Shown piece after piece: positions 30,770 through 41,700 of a DNA stretch of 64,000 bases. Numbering within the stretch: the stretch's first letter is position 1; every line of letters starts with the position of its first letter. The notes under the pieces were generated by a model, which saw only the letters and a program-made list of their open reading frames with translations, searched no databases and was not told the origin of the DNA. This DNA comes from Sergeia podlipaevii (lineage: Eukaryota; Euglenozoa; Kinetoplastea; Trypanosomatida; Trypanosomatidae). The stretch lies in assembly GCA_030849805.1 (NCBI GenBank), contig JASANZ010002259.1, positions 59,269 through 123,268 on the forward strand, written 5' to 3'. The translations under genes were made by a program, and so were the position numbers.

Positions 30770-31981
30770 CGTCGAGTGGTGGTATTTTTTTCTTTTTTTT
30801 TTCTTCTTCTTGCTCTGCATGTTTCAGGCGCCAATTTCCTTGCTGTTGTTGTTGCCGTTTTGTTGGTAGTGTAATTGTGAAAGTGAAGGGGCAGCGTTTG
30901 GCTGCTGCCAGTTGTTGGTGTGGGGAGAGGGCCGTTGATTGTCACATGTTTGTCACCAGGAAAAATTACTCAAAAGCAACACAAGTTAATTTGTGAAAAT
31001 TAGTTGCTGTTTATTGTTGTTGTTGTTGTTTTCTGATTCACTTAGCAAACCCCCTTCAAAAAAAAAAAAAAGACACTATCGACTTCACAGATATTCTACA
31101 ATGTCGCTACTTTATATACCCATCTGAAGGGAGGAGCAGAGGAGGCGGGCAGATTCCCTAACATTTGCAGAGCGGGGGGAGGAGGAAAAACTAACGTTCC
31201 TGATAAAGAGTTTTCCGCTTTTCATATGTTCATTGTTACTATTGTTTGCCCCTATTTTTTTTTTCTCTTTCTCTCTCTCCACATTTTTTTTTCTCTTTTG
31301 ATCCTAACTAGGCTGAACGCTTCTAGATCTTACAGGACGACGGAACTAAAGGAGCATATCAAATACTTTTTGATAATATCAGCAAAGTTTGCCTTGTATA
31401 CACGTGTGTGTGTGTGTGTGTGTGTGCACACGCATACTTAATTATTATTATTTTCATCATTTTTGTATATTATTTCGCTGCTGCTGCTGCTTCGGCTGAC
31501 CTGCGCACTTCGACTTGGTACCTAGCCTCTCCCTACGCTATCACCTTTTCATTTATTTATTTTTTTACTTTATTTTTCTCGTTGTCGTTAAAAAGGAGAT
31601 AGAGATAGAGATAGAGAGGAGAGGGTGAGAGGCGAAGTCTGGATATCCTTCACGTGTAGCTGTGGCCGATCGCGTTTGCGTTTATTACTCTTTATTTTAT
31701 ATATATATATATTTATTTATTTATTTATTTATATATTTCTTTCTTTTGCTCTACTCTACGCATTTACTAGCCTATCAAAAGGACAGAGTCGTTGATTTCC
31801 TTTCTGAGAATTCTTGTCTATCAGCTTCTACCGGCGGGTGTACTTAGGGGTTTTTTTCTCTTAGCTTTTTTCTCTCTTTTTTTTTGTTTTTGTGAGGGGG
31901 ATTCTGTATACTTCTTAAGCTCTGTTTACTTCTTTTCTTTTTCTCTTTTTCCGTGTGGTATTGCTGTTTTTTTTTGTGTTT

Positions 31982-32012
31982 TTTGTTTGTTTGTTTGTTT
32001 GTTTGTTTGTTT
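31982..32012. repeat. TTTG tetranucleotide microsatellite
   Basis: About seven consecutive TTTG units within the spacer upstream of the cullin gene. Confidence 0.85.
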
Positions 32013-32216
32013 TCAAAAGAAGAAATTGCTTTGCAACAACGAACATAAACGGCAATTGCCAAAAAAAAAAAGAAGGAAAAGAGAGAGAGAGAGAGAGAGA
32101 ACAGAGTGATACGCAGGAGATATTCAGCGCTGCTGCGCGAGTGGTTAATAATACTTCTTCTTTTCTCTTTGTGTGCTGTTTCTAAACATATATTACTATC
32201 TTTTCGAAAGATTATT

Positions 32217-32263
32217 TATTTATTATTTATTTATTTGTTTATTTATTTATTTATTTATTTTTT
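32217..32263. repeat. TTTA tetranucleotide microsatellite
   Basis: Near-continuous TTTA units with one TTTG interruption, upstream of the cullin gene. Confidence 0.8.
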
Positions 32264-32461
32264 GAGAAGGCACACGTTTCCCTGACACCTTTCCAATATA
32301 TATATATATTTTTCTGACGAAGCAAATAAGCGAGTGCATACTGGACTTCAGGAGAAGATAGACCTTTGAAAGAGAAAAATAAAAGAGGAGATAAGCGGAA
32401 ATCTCGAAAGAAGCAGAGACAGAAAGAAGAAAAAGAGCGCGCTAAAGCGCGTCTATTTATT

Positions 32462-35400
32462 ATGGATAAGGCTGGTAGTCTTCACCTGCACCAGAGAGTG
32501 CTGAGCACTGCACGTGCCTATGACGATCAGGAAGAACTCATCACAAGTGTCCGCAGCTCTACAGAAGTCGCGTTGAGCGGCACCCAGAATCATCATACGC
32601 TACTATGCAGTAGCGTCGGTGGCGATGGTAACTCAACGGGCGGTTCTGCAGAGAATAACGTCAAGATCGGTCTATGCGGTGGTAATGTGTACGCCAATAG
32701 TCACAAACCCAGTGGTACCTCCCCCTCCTCCTCCTCCTCACGGCTGGCGACGTACCCGTGGTCTCCATCCGTACCGGGCGATAAAAGTTCCTTCCCACGG
32801 CAGCATTTGCCTCCACCACAGTCATTGGCATCCACTACCTCTGCGCCAGAGACACTACCAGTCTTTGCTATGCCCATGTCCGCTGCGGCCATCGCGACTC
32901 ATAAAGATAGCTGCAATCGCTACGACGAGGCATCACAGCTGCAACGCCAACACTCTGGCGCGGCGCAGGCATGTCTCACCGCGGCTGCTCCGCTACAGAA
33001 GATCCCGTTGGCAGAACTGTGGCACAGAATTGATCAGTACCTCCTCTTCTCATTTGCTACTCTCCACACACGGGACGAGGCGGCACTGGCGAAATTGAAA
33101 AACCCGAAGAACCGCATGGACTGGCATGCTGTGGTCTACAACGCCTGCAGTGGTGATCCGGCGAAGTCGCGCGAACTCTACATGCGGCTTGCTCTCAGCG
33201 TCCTGCACACCCTCGAAGTGCTGGTGCTCTTCCCCACCTTACAAGAAGTAGATCAGAAGTCTCTGCACATTATCACTGGAGGAGAAGAAGAGGATGGCGC
33301 CAGGGGTGGTGGTGGCGGGCGTCATCACAGTCGCAGTGGGAGCCAACGGAGAGGCCGAAGCAGCAGCGGGCGCCGCTCACGCAGCTTTGTACGACGGCTA
33401 CTATTCGGAAGTCATGATAGCGACGAGGAAGACACCGATGCCGATGTCGCTAATGCCGTTGCCATCGGTACCGATGGCAATGATGGGATGGACATAACGT
33501 TTAACAGCGATGAAGATGGACGCCTAGGGAACAGCAGCTGGTTTTTTTCCTTTACTTCCAGCAGTGGAGCCGGCGGAAGCAACAGTGTGCATAACAATCT
33601 GCTTCACACGGCACACTGGCGGCGCAAGAATGCAACAGCAGCAGCAGCAGCGGCAGCCAGGGGCAATTCTCTACCTAGCACACCTCGCCTCGGTTCTACC
33701 ACTCGTGATACCTCTTTCGTCGAAGTGCCGCTTTTTGCCTCGGCGCCGCAGGTTAGTCTGACAGGTGACGTCAGCAGCGGTGGTGGGTCGCGCTTGATAG
33801 TGCCACTCGAGCTGTCAGCGTCAGAGACAGCGCACAGTCCCTTGAGCACCACATCTATTCGCTGTAGTGGCGGAACCGCAGCAGTAGCAGTAGCAGCAAG
33901 TCCGAAGGCGTCGACGGATGCGGACGTGATCGACGACAAAGCCGCCAACGCGGCGGTGGAGGCACATCAGGAGCAACAGCAGCAGAAAAATCAGCACAAG
34001 CGCTTCAGTGTGTGTCGCGTTTTCAATCAGGAATACGCCACATACGCGACCTTCCGCAGGACTGTTCTGTCGTGTTTCACCTACTTGGACCAGTACTACA
34101 CCAAGCGGTATGGGATGGACACGATTTCAGTCATGTGTATCAAGCTCTTCTACGTGGTTGTCTACGAGCCGCTGCGGCCCCTTATCGCCGTGGAGCTGGA
34201 GGCACTCGTGCGCCGTGTGAGAGAGACGACGATTCGTTCTGGCTCTGGCGGCAACACCTCCATGACATCACCGAGCATCTTAGCTGTCAAGGAGGGAGCA
34301 GATGAAGAAAGAGAGTCTTACTTGCTTCTTGTGCAACAGACGCTGGGACTCCGTAATGAGTTACTCGCAGCTGTGCAGGCTACTTCCTCTTACATGGTAT
34401 CTGGAGGAGGAGGCGGCGAGGCAGGCGCTGGGATTACCGTTTCCGCCAGCTCTCTCAGCAAGGAAGTGGGGAAAGGAGGAGGAGGAGCCAGTGCTGCTGC
34501 TGCTGCTGCGCCAGCATCATCCAGTGAGTCTTTCTCTCCCTTCTCTGCTGGACGCCATCACTACAACGGCATCCCCGGTGGAGGTCTGAGCAGTGCGCAG
34601 CACGCAGAGGCGACAGCAACAGCAGGAGGAGGAGGAGCAGCAGCTGGCACCAGCAGTCGTCCACACAGCGTCACGAGCACTCCAGTACCAGCCATGATGG
34701 ACAGTGGCGGTAACGGCTGGGCAGCAGCAACGGCGGCACCGCCCTCCACAAAGCGCAATCGAATACTATCATTCTTCTCCGGCGCCAGCTCCCGCGAAAA
34801 CTCCGAGAATTTCTCTGCTCCAGCCAGTCCTACACTGAAGGGGGGCAGGAGCAGCTCCACTGTGGGGGAACTGGGCAAGAGCACGCACTCTCTAGGCGGT
34901 GCCGGAGACGCCCTCAGCGAGGACTGCCACCACAACAACCACCACCAGCAGCAGCATCACCAACAGCCGTGTGTTGTGGTAGATCTACGATGCACAAGTG
35001 AGCTCCGCAAACGGCTGGAGAGCGACTCGCTACCCAAGCTGCTCGCCACGCACGGCGTTCGACACAACGAGAGTCGCGTCATGCTGGCCTACGGAGGCAA
35101 CAGCGCCAGTGCCAGAGGTGGTGGTGGCAGTGGTGCGTTCAACGCTGGTGTGATGTCAGGCAGTATCCATGGCGGCGGTGGTGGCAGCGGCAGCGGCGGT
35201 GGTGAGGATGGCGCTAGGAGGGGCATAGTGGGCACCATTGTCAAGGAGGTAGCCCAGCCGCTATACCCACTCGTGATGGAGGATTTTGGCACAGCCCACT
35301 TGGCTCAGCTAGAGAGCTTCTACATATTGGAGAGGCAGGTGCACGTAGGCAGCACCGAAGCGATCCGGTTTTATATTCCGTGGCTGCGCTATGTATGGCG

Positions 35401-38188
35401 TCTGGAGAACCGCCTCATTGAGAAGGTGAACCTTCCGCAGTTTCACTCCGCAGTGCGTGCCACCCTGGCGCGTGTGCTTGTCATTGAAGTACATCGGAAG
35501 CTCCTCCTGGACGACGCAAGCGGGTTTCTGGCGCTGCTAGAGGTATGGGACGGCTCCAGAGCCGACGATGGCCTCACGCATGCGTTGTGTCAGGAGTATG
35601 GCGCGCGCTCCAGCAATGGTGCAGACACGAAGGAAGGCAAACGACACGAGAAGAGTGGAGGAGGAGGAGACCTAAAAAGCGGCGGCGCTGGCCTGTTCTC
35701 CCCCGCCACCCGTATGCTCTTGGGAGATGAATCCCCCGCGATGTACCACACTGAGCAGTATGTCTCTGCGCATCATCATCATTCCCGCCACCACCACCAT
35801 CAGCGTGTGCAGTCCACTTTGACCGCCTCCATCTCTCTCGGGGCGGGTGAGCTGCTACAGGATAGCGACGACGTCTGCACAAACTCTAGGCAGATCGATA
35901 AGGCCATGGCAACAGCTGCGCTAGGGCAGCTCTACACTGTGTTCGGGGGTGTGGGGGATGAGAGCTGCGCACTACTCATGGCCAGCCTCATCGCCTCGAA
36001 GGTGATCCGCGATGCTGCTGTGCACCTGGATGAGTATCTCGCTGTCCTTGAGCAGGCCTCTGTCAGGGGAGCTGGCGGCTCACGCCCTGGACGCCCCGGT
36101 CCCACCGCCGCCGCCGTGCGCGGTGTCGCGACACCTCCCGCAACAGCTATTGGTGCTGATTCTGCTCCGCCCTCAATGCAGCCCATGATCCCTCCAGAGG
36201 TGGCAGCTGGGAACGCACTCATAGACGCTCTCGTGCGTCTCTCCATGTGCTATCAGAATCTGACGGATCAGCAGTTCAAGAGTAACGGCGTCATCCGCGG
36301 AGCCCTCGTTGATGTCTTTGGGGAGATACTCAACCCAGAACGCTGGTCTAACACGGGCTCACTGGCGGCATCTGCGCTGCGTGCGCGGGGTGCAGTGCTG
36401 ATGAGTGCGTCACGGCTACCTAGTGTCTTGCTAAGCCGCGATGCTGGGGCGAAGGCAACGGCACCGCTCGCGGCACTCTCCGAGAGGTACCGCTGCGCGG
36501 CGACGGTGGACATGCATCTGCTGCTTGCCACGTATGTGGACCACTTGTGTCAGCGCGAACCCTCTAGTGGAGGCGAGGTGGCTCAGCGCGCGCCGCTCAT
36601 TGCGCTCTTCAGCTCGCTTCTGGATAGCAAGGACATATTCTTGGAGCACTACAAAGTCCGTCTCGCACGGCGGCTGCTGGGCACCACCATCTCAGGGGCG
36701 GCGAATCTGGCAGTGGAACGGTGGCTGCTTCAACAGCTGCAGCTGCGCCTTGGCGTTGGCGCGACGAACTCCTTCGAGGCCATGGTGCGTGACTGTGACA
36801 GCACGACGCTCTCGGATGAGGCCTTCCGTCAAACCCCCGAGTACCTGCGACTGGATGCCAAGACGCGGGTACAAGTGCTAACCTCTGCGCAGTGGCCCTC
36901 GTACCGCATGATCTCGCTCAACGTACATGCTTCGCTGCAGCAGGGAATGGACGCCTTCAAGGCTTTCTACTGTGCGTTGCATCCTTCTCGTACCCTGCGC
37001 TGGGTGCATACGCTAGGCTCAGCGGTGTTGATTGGCGAGTTCCCACGTGGTAGCAAGGAAATCATCGCCAATACCCTTCAGGCCACCATTCTGCTCGTGC
37101 TCAGTGACACCCTCAACGGTCCTAGCAAGAGAGGAGAGGATGGAGCTCCAGCAGAGGTGCTGTCACCGCAAGCCCCCGCTGCTCTAAGCTGCGGCTCCAG
37201 TCTTCGCGGCATGGCTTCCGGGGGCAATAGTGGCCCCTGGATACCTACACCCGGCGGTGTGGTCCTCAGTGGGACTCCATCTCCTTTCAACGACTCTCTC
37301 TTGGCCATCAGCACAGGCGCCTCTGCAACTCCGACCTCCACCTCTCTGCGACAACATCATCATCAGCAGCAGCACGACGACGGGGATGCGAAACCGTCGG
37401 CAAGGGTAGCCTCCAACCTCACACTCAGTGCACTCAACTGTGCGTACACGGAGGACTCTAGCAGCATGAGCTTCTACTCCATCAACTCCGCCTCCTCACC
37501 ACAGCACACGGAGAGCTCGCCCCTGCTTCCGAAGCAAACAACGCAAGTACCATCACACCCCACGTTCATGCGGGGGCAAGATATCGCGGACACTATGGGC
37601 ATCCCCTTTGATGAGCTCCGACCCCACCTTCGCTCCATGGTTCAGCACCGCCTCTACAGTCTCATCCAACGAGTCGGCTGCGACCACGATGAGGCGGTCC
37701 CTCATCACCAGGCCGCGGGTCGGCAATCTCAAGGAGTTATGCAGGGCATGTCTCAAGACACAGCAGCGCCGCTGGAGGCTACCGACCACTTTGCGTTCAA
37801 CCCAGGCTTCACGCATAAGCTACGCAGGGTGAAACTCCCTGTACCACGTTTACGCACTGACGCCGGCTTTGCTAACCAACACATGCGGCCAGGCGAAAAG
37901 GCGGGAGGAGCTGACAGTGAGGGTGGTGCTCGCGGTGGGAGCGTGGTAGACGTGAAGACCGTGGTCACCACTGCACGTAAGCATCAGCTCGATGCTGCCG
38001 TTGTGCGTATCATGAAGAGCCGCAGAGTGTTGTCATATCAGGAGCTGCTTAACAGCACGATCCAGCAGGTGTCAAACCTGTTTCTACCAACCACGCGCGA
38101 TGTGAAGGTAAGGATTGAGGATCTTGTCGGCAGAGGGTTTCTGCGCCGCGGCGACGATGGCACTGGCATGATTGAATATCTGGCTTAG
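32462..38188 (+). CDS. Cullin, greatly enlarged by low-complexity inserts
   Basis: 1908 residues from ATG 32462. The frame is open from ATG 32366, but the extra 32 residues are almost only Lys/Arg/Glu and look like a translated purine-rich leader. Cullins scaffold RING E3 ubiquitin ligases. Evidence: cullin-repeat helices near 179-256, 526-586 and 923-1028; the cullin-domain signature KDIFLEHYKVRLARRLL near 1389; the WP.Y and RTLRWVHTLGSAVL region near 1480-1520; a winged-helix segment near 1707-1740; and the C-terminal neddylation domain from about 1838, with IMKSRRVL placing the acceptor lysine at K1852 and ending IEYLA. Typical cullins have about 750-900 residues. Here Gly/Ser/Ala/His-rich inserts, for example 270-520, 620-900 and 1030-1160, roughly double the length. 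I cannot say which cullin class it is. Confidence 0.95.
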   Translation: MDKAGSLHLHQRVLSTARAYDDQEELITSVRSSTEVALSGTQNHHTLLCSSVGGDGNSTGGSAENNVKIGLCGGNVYANSHKPSGTSPSSSSSRLATYPWSPSVPGDKSSFPRQHLPPPQSLASTTSAPETLPVFAMPMSAAAIATHKDSCNRYDEASQLQRQHSGAAQACLTAAAPLQKIPLAELWHRIDQYLLFSFATLHTRDEAALAKLKNPKNRMDWHAVVYNACSGDPAKSRELYMRLALSVLHTLEVLVLFPTLQEVDQKSLHIITGGEEEDGARGGGGGRHHSRSGSQRRGRSSSGRRSRSFVRRLLFGSHDSDEEDTDADVANAVAIGTDGNDGMDITFNSDEDGRLGNSSWFFSFTSSSGAGGSNSVHNNLLHTAHWRRKNATAAAAAAARGNSLPSTPRLGSTTRDTSFVEVPLFASAPQVSLTGDVSSGGGSRLIVPLELSASETAHSPLSTTSIRCSGGTAAVAVAASPKASTDADVIDDKAANAAVEAHQEQQQQKNQHKRFSVCRVFNQEYATYATFRRTVLSCFTYLDQYYTKRYGMDTISVMCIKLFYVVVYEPLRPLIAVELEALVRRVRETTIRSGSGGNTSMTSPSILAVKEGADEERESYLLLVQQTLGLRNELLAAVQATSSYMVSGGGGGEAGAGITVSASSLSKEVGKGGGGASAAAAAAPASSSESFSPFSAGRHHYNGIPGGGLSSAQHAEATATAGGGGAAAGTSSRPHSVTSTPVPAMMDSGGNGWAAATAAPPSTKRNRILSFFSGASSRENSENFSAPASPTLKGGRSSSTVGELGKSTHSLGGAGDALSEDCHHNNHHQQQHHQQPCVVVDLRCTSELRKRLESDSLPKLLATHGVRHNESRVMLAYGGNSASARGGGGSGAFNAGVMSGSIHGGGGGSGSGGGEDGARRGIVGTIVKEVAQPLYPLVMEDFGTAHLAQLESFYILERQVHVGSTEAIRFYIPWLRYVWRLENRLIEKVNLPQFHSAVRATLARVLVIEVHRKLLLDDASGFLALLEVWDGSRADDGLTHALCQEYGARSSNGADTKEGKRHEKSGGGGDLKSGGAGLFSPATRMLLGDESPAMYHTEQYVSAHHHHSRHHHHQRVQSTLTASISLGAGELLQDSDDVCTNSRQIDKAMATAALGQLYTVFGGVGDESCALLMASLIASKVIRDAAVHLDEYLAVLEQASVRGAGGSRPGRPGPTAAAVRGVATPPATAIGADSAPPSMQPMIPPEVAAGNALIDALVRLSMCYQNLTDQQFKSNGVIRGALVDVFGEILNPERWSNTGSLAASALRARGAVLMSASRLPSVLLSRDAGAKATAPLAALSERYRCAATVDMHLLLATYVDHLCQREPSSGGEVAQRAPLIALFSSLLDSKDIFLEHYKVRLARRLLGTTISGAANLAVERWLLQQLQLRLGVGATNSFEAMVRDCDSTTLSDEAFRQTPEYLRLDAKTRVQVLTSAQWPSYRMISLNVHASLQQGMDAFKAFYCALHPSRTLRWVHTLGSAVLIGEFPRGSKEIIANTLQATILLVLSDTLNGPSKRGEDGAPAEVLSPQAPAALSCGSSLRGMASGGNSGPWIPTPGGVVLSGTPSPFNDSLLAISTGASATPTSTSLRQHHHQQQHDDGDAKPSARVASNLTLSALNCAYTEDSSSMSFYSINSASSPQHTESSPLLPKQTTQVPSHPTFMRGQDIADTMGIPFDELRPHLRSMVQHRLYSLIQRVGCDHDEAVPHHQAAGRQSQGVMQGMSQDTAAPLEATDHFAFNPGFTHKLRRVKLPVPRLRTDAGFANQHMRPGEKAGGADSEGGARGGSVVDVKTVVTTARKHQLDAAVVRIMKSRRVLSYQELLNSTIQQVSNLFLPTTRDVKVRIEDLVGRGFLRRGDDGTGMIEYLA

Positions 38189-38764
38189 GCAAGAGAGAAA
38201 GAGCGAGCGGTGGAGGGGGGAGGGGAGAGGGAGTCGTATAGGCATTCTGTGTCTCACGCACACCTTGTAGAGAGAGAGAGAGAGCTGTCACAACTGCTTT
38301 GTGCCCACAGACGTGAATCCAACTGATGGCTGTTTGCTACTCTCTTTCTCTCCTTCTCTCTTTGTCTTTCTCTTCGATGGAATGTTGTGTAAATTATGTT
38401 TTACTTTTAATATTACTATTCTTCTCTACAATCAACACAATATGATATATATATATAAGCAATGTGCTATTGTATTCTTAATGTTCTTCTTGACTTTCTT
38501 TCATTTCCTTGCTGAACTAGTCCATCTTCATTGTGCACTTTACCCAAATACCATTTTTTTTTCTTTTTTATGATCATCTATCTTTCTACTTATTTATTTG
38601 TGATTGTATGCTGACTCTTGCATGTGTATGTGAAGCAACTGAAGCCACTTGCTTTAGGAACATTAAAGTTAAGAGAAGGCGGGGGGAAGGACACATCCTC
38701 CGAACCGTACAGGGGAGGCAACACACATACAAACACAATAGTAAGTCAAAACATAGTATATAAC
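38189..38764. other. Intergenic spacer with trans-splice signal
   Basis: Starts with a GA-rich 3' flank (GA run near 38270-38283). A pyrimidine tract at about 38550-38600 is followed by AG at 38634-38635, the likely acceptor for the next gene. The in-frame ATG at 38618 lies upstream of that AG, which supports 38765 as the start. Confidence 0.6.
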
Positions 38765-41700
38765 ATGCGGCTCATACGCAAGACCCTACGTGGAGGTGCA
38801 CAAGGCAGAGCATGTATTACCGGGACAGTTCGCCTCTGTTGCCATGGTGGCGCTGTACTAGGAAACACAGCCAGAGACCCCCAGCCACCTCAACTGCGAC
38901 AGAGGGTGAACCATGGGGAATGTATGCATCCATGCTCTTTCTGTGATACACTGCTCCGCAGAGTGCGCGGCGTGGTGGCTGTGGCGAGTGGTTCATGTCA
39001 TTGTTGTGTTTGTGAACGTCTAGGGCAAACAACAATTGTCACAGCAGCACGTTACACTGTTACCACCGCTTCATCTTCCTCGTCGTTCTCAGATTTCATT
39101 GCTCCCGAGACCATTTCTATTGAGGAAGTGAGCGTCTGTGCATCGTTCTCAGAGTCTGTTTCCTTCGTCAACCATGCAGAGGTGCAGGGTAGTGCTGTGG
39201 ATGAGAAGGATGAACACAATAGCACGCACAATGCTAGTCCATTGTCGTCGTCGTCGCCATCTTCACTCGCAACCGCACACCGAGAAGAAGGAGAACCGTT
39301 GAGCGCAGGTAGCAGTACGAGTGCCCAGACGGATCCAGCAGAGACGTACATGCGCACGCTGCGACAACACCAGTACTGGGATGTGACAACGATGGACGCC
39401 TTTGCGCGTAGCCGCATCACAAACTATTGTCGGCGTATGGGGAACACGAGCAAGGACCTCTTCAAGGTGCGGCAAGAGCCTTATGAGGAGGAGCCAATGT
39501 CATCTGACCACTCTTCAGGTACGGCGAAACGGAGGTGCTTCTATGTGGCGATGTGCACCCTGCCCCTTCCCGAGCCCCATCGGTCGTACGTGGCCGAGGG
39601 AGTGGGGGATACCCAGAAGGATGCGGAGATACTAGCCGCCATGCATGCGGAGCGCATATGTGACGCCCTCGGCGTGCCTCTCTTTCGTCTTCCCTCTATG
39701 CAGCGGAAGCACGCCGAGAGTGTGCGCGCGCAGGGACGCTATGCACCCATGCCTGGAGATGCAGTGAAGCCCTTTGGCACCCTCGTGCCGCCTCCGCTGC
39801 GCATGCTGATAAGAGGAGGCGCTCACGGCAGCGGCAACGCTCATGCCTCGGCTCATCTCCAGTCGAGTGGCGGGAGTCACGGGGCAGCCGCTGGAGGAAC
39901 GCGAGACGCGCTGGAGGGTTCATTCGGCTGCACAGACAAGGGCGGTGCCTACCACATCTATTCAGGGAGAGTTAATGAGGCCGAGATTGTGGAACCCTCC
40001 AGCAGCAGTAGCAGCGCAAGGCGTTTGAAAGCGGTGGAATGTAGTGGTCGTGAAACCACGTCACGCTCACTTGAAGAGAAGCAAGCTGCTGCCACTACTG
40101 CTGCTGACGCCACTGCCAATGTGTCAGCGTCCTTGTCGCCACCGTGTGGCGCTAAGGAAGGCAGAACAACAGGTGAGGAGACCGGACATCGCGGAAGCAG
40201 CACGGAGGGAAGGACAGCAGTAGTAGCGGATATGGAGAAGGGAGATAAAGAGGAATGGATCTTGCGCTTTAGGGAGACACTTCATTACCCTTGGCGCACT
40301 AGCAACACGCCACAGACTGTCATTTCTTCTTCTTCTTCCTCTTCCGCCCCTTCTCATGTTGCTGCCGCCCCTACAACGATGGCGGCAGGCACCAGTAGCG
40401 ACAGTCAGGAAGGTGGTAGGATGCCCTTTACTCACAAGAAGAACAAGAAATTTTTAGCGGTCAACGCCACCTTTGACCCTACAGAGCATGGCATGTGGCA
40501 GATGGTGAACGTGATCTCGGCGAGGTGCTCGCCTACCCCTGACGATGCCCTCGTGCTTCCTTACGTTCTTGAGCGAAGCGCAGAGGAGCGCATCAAGGAT
40601 CACCTTTTGCAATATCATCATCATCATCATTCTGGGCAAAGCTCACGGGAGGGGGAGCAGGGGGGCAGTGAAGGCAGTAGTGGTGGTGTGCTCCTTAAGG
40701 ATCGTGTCTTTTACACGCATGTTGCTATTCCTGGCTTTTCGACCCGCATGTACGTCGCGGAGCTCTCGCTCCCAAGCACCCCAATCTCTGCACGCGGCAA
40801 GGCCGCTACGAAGGAGCTCGCTCTCACGCTTGCCTGCATGCACGCTGAGCTTCTCCTGGACGCTCTTGCCATACCCCTCTTTGCTAAGGACGCGGAACGG
40901 CAGGCGCGGCATGCCAAGGCGGTGGCAGAGTATGGTCGCTGGGCTCCCAACGCCCTTTCCGGTAATATCTCCCATCCTGACCCGCAAAGCCCACTGCCGC
41001 TGCCTCTGAAGCAGCAGACAGGCGTGGAGGATGCCTGGCTCTGTCCTCCTCTAGGTGGCAAGGGGTCCTTTTATCGGCCCAGGAACAGCGGAGAGCGCAT
41101 CGTCGCCTTACATAATGAATTATATAGCAGGTGTAGCGACCTCATCGAGGTCAACCCTCCCCGTGAGCAGCTGGAGGAGGCGGTGCGAACACTGAGGGAG
41201 TGGCAGCAGCATGTGGCGGGCAATCCATCGCCAGGTCTCTTTGTCATTACAAACATGAACGAATTTTTTAGGGCGACAACGCTGATGCCGTTGCCTAAGC
41301 ACTTCGGCGTGAGGGGCGGAGTTGCTATTGGCCGCTCCATTGAGCAAGCGATCCAGCTGTGCTGCCTTCACGCGGTGGAGTTCCTCTGGGCTGCTGGGCT
41401 GCCTGTTTACCCAGATCCGCTCAAGCAGCAGCGCGTGCTCCGTGCTCGACGCGAGGCTGGTCTTGTTACCGCACTCGATATGCAATCCACGGACGGCTGG
41501 GTCTCTGGGCAGTTTCCTTGTCCCAGTGAAGGAAAGGAAGAAGAAGGAGAGGAGGATCATGCGGCAGCAGCAGGTGATAGTGGTAGTATAAGCGGTAAGC
41601 ATACACTGCTGCTGCCATATCTGCCAGGATTCATCATTGACGGCGCGCAGGAGCGCTTGCTACCGCACATTCGCGACATCATCCCTATTTGTCAGCTAAA

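Larger units (their letters stand above)
30770..32461. other. Long AT-rich intergenic region with several microsatellites
   Basis: 1.7 kb. It contains TTG repeats near 31014-31031, a TG run near 31404-31425, TA/TTTA repeats near 31698-31735, a TTTG run at about 31982-32012, a GA run near 32083-32100 and a TTTA run at about 32217-32263. Open frames here are translated repeats. The region ends in a purine-rich leader of about 100 nt (32366-32460) ahead of the cullin start. Confidence 0.65.

Noticed and set aside
31226..32185. Several short open frames in the spacer upstream of the cullin gene
   Set aside because: All are dominated by translated T-runs, TTTG or TTTA repeats and overlap one another; no conserved motif is visible.
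32366..32461. 32-residue Lys/Arg/Glu-rich N-terminus on the cullin
   Set aside because: It reads as a purine-rich 5' UTR in translation. The next in-frame ATG at 32462 starts ordinary protein sequence. The choice is not certain without splice mapping.
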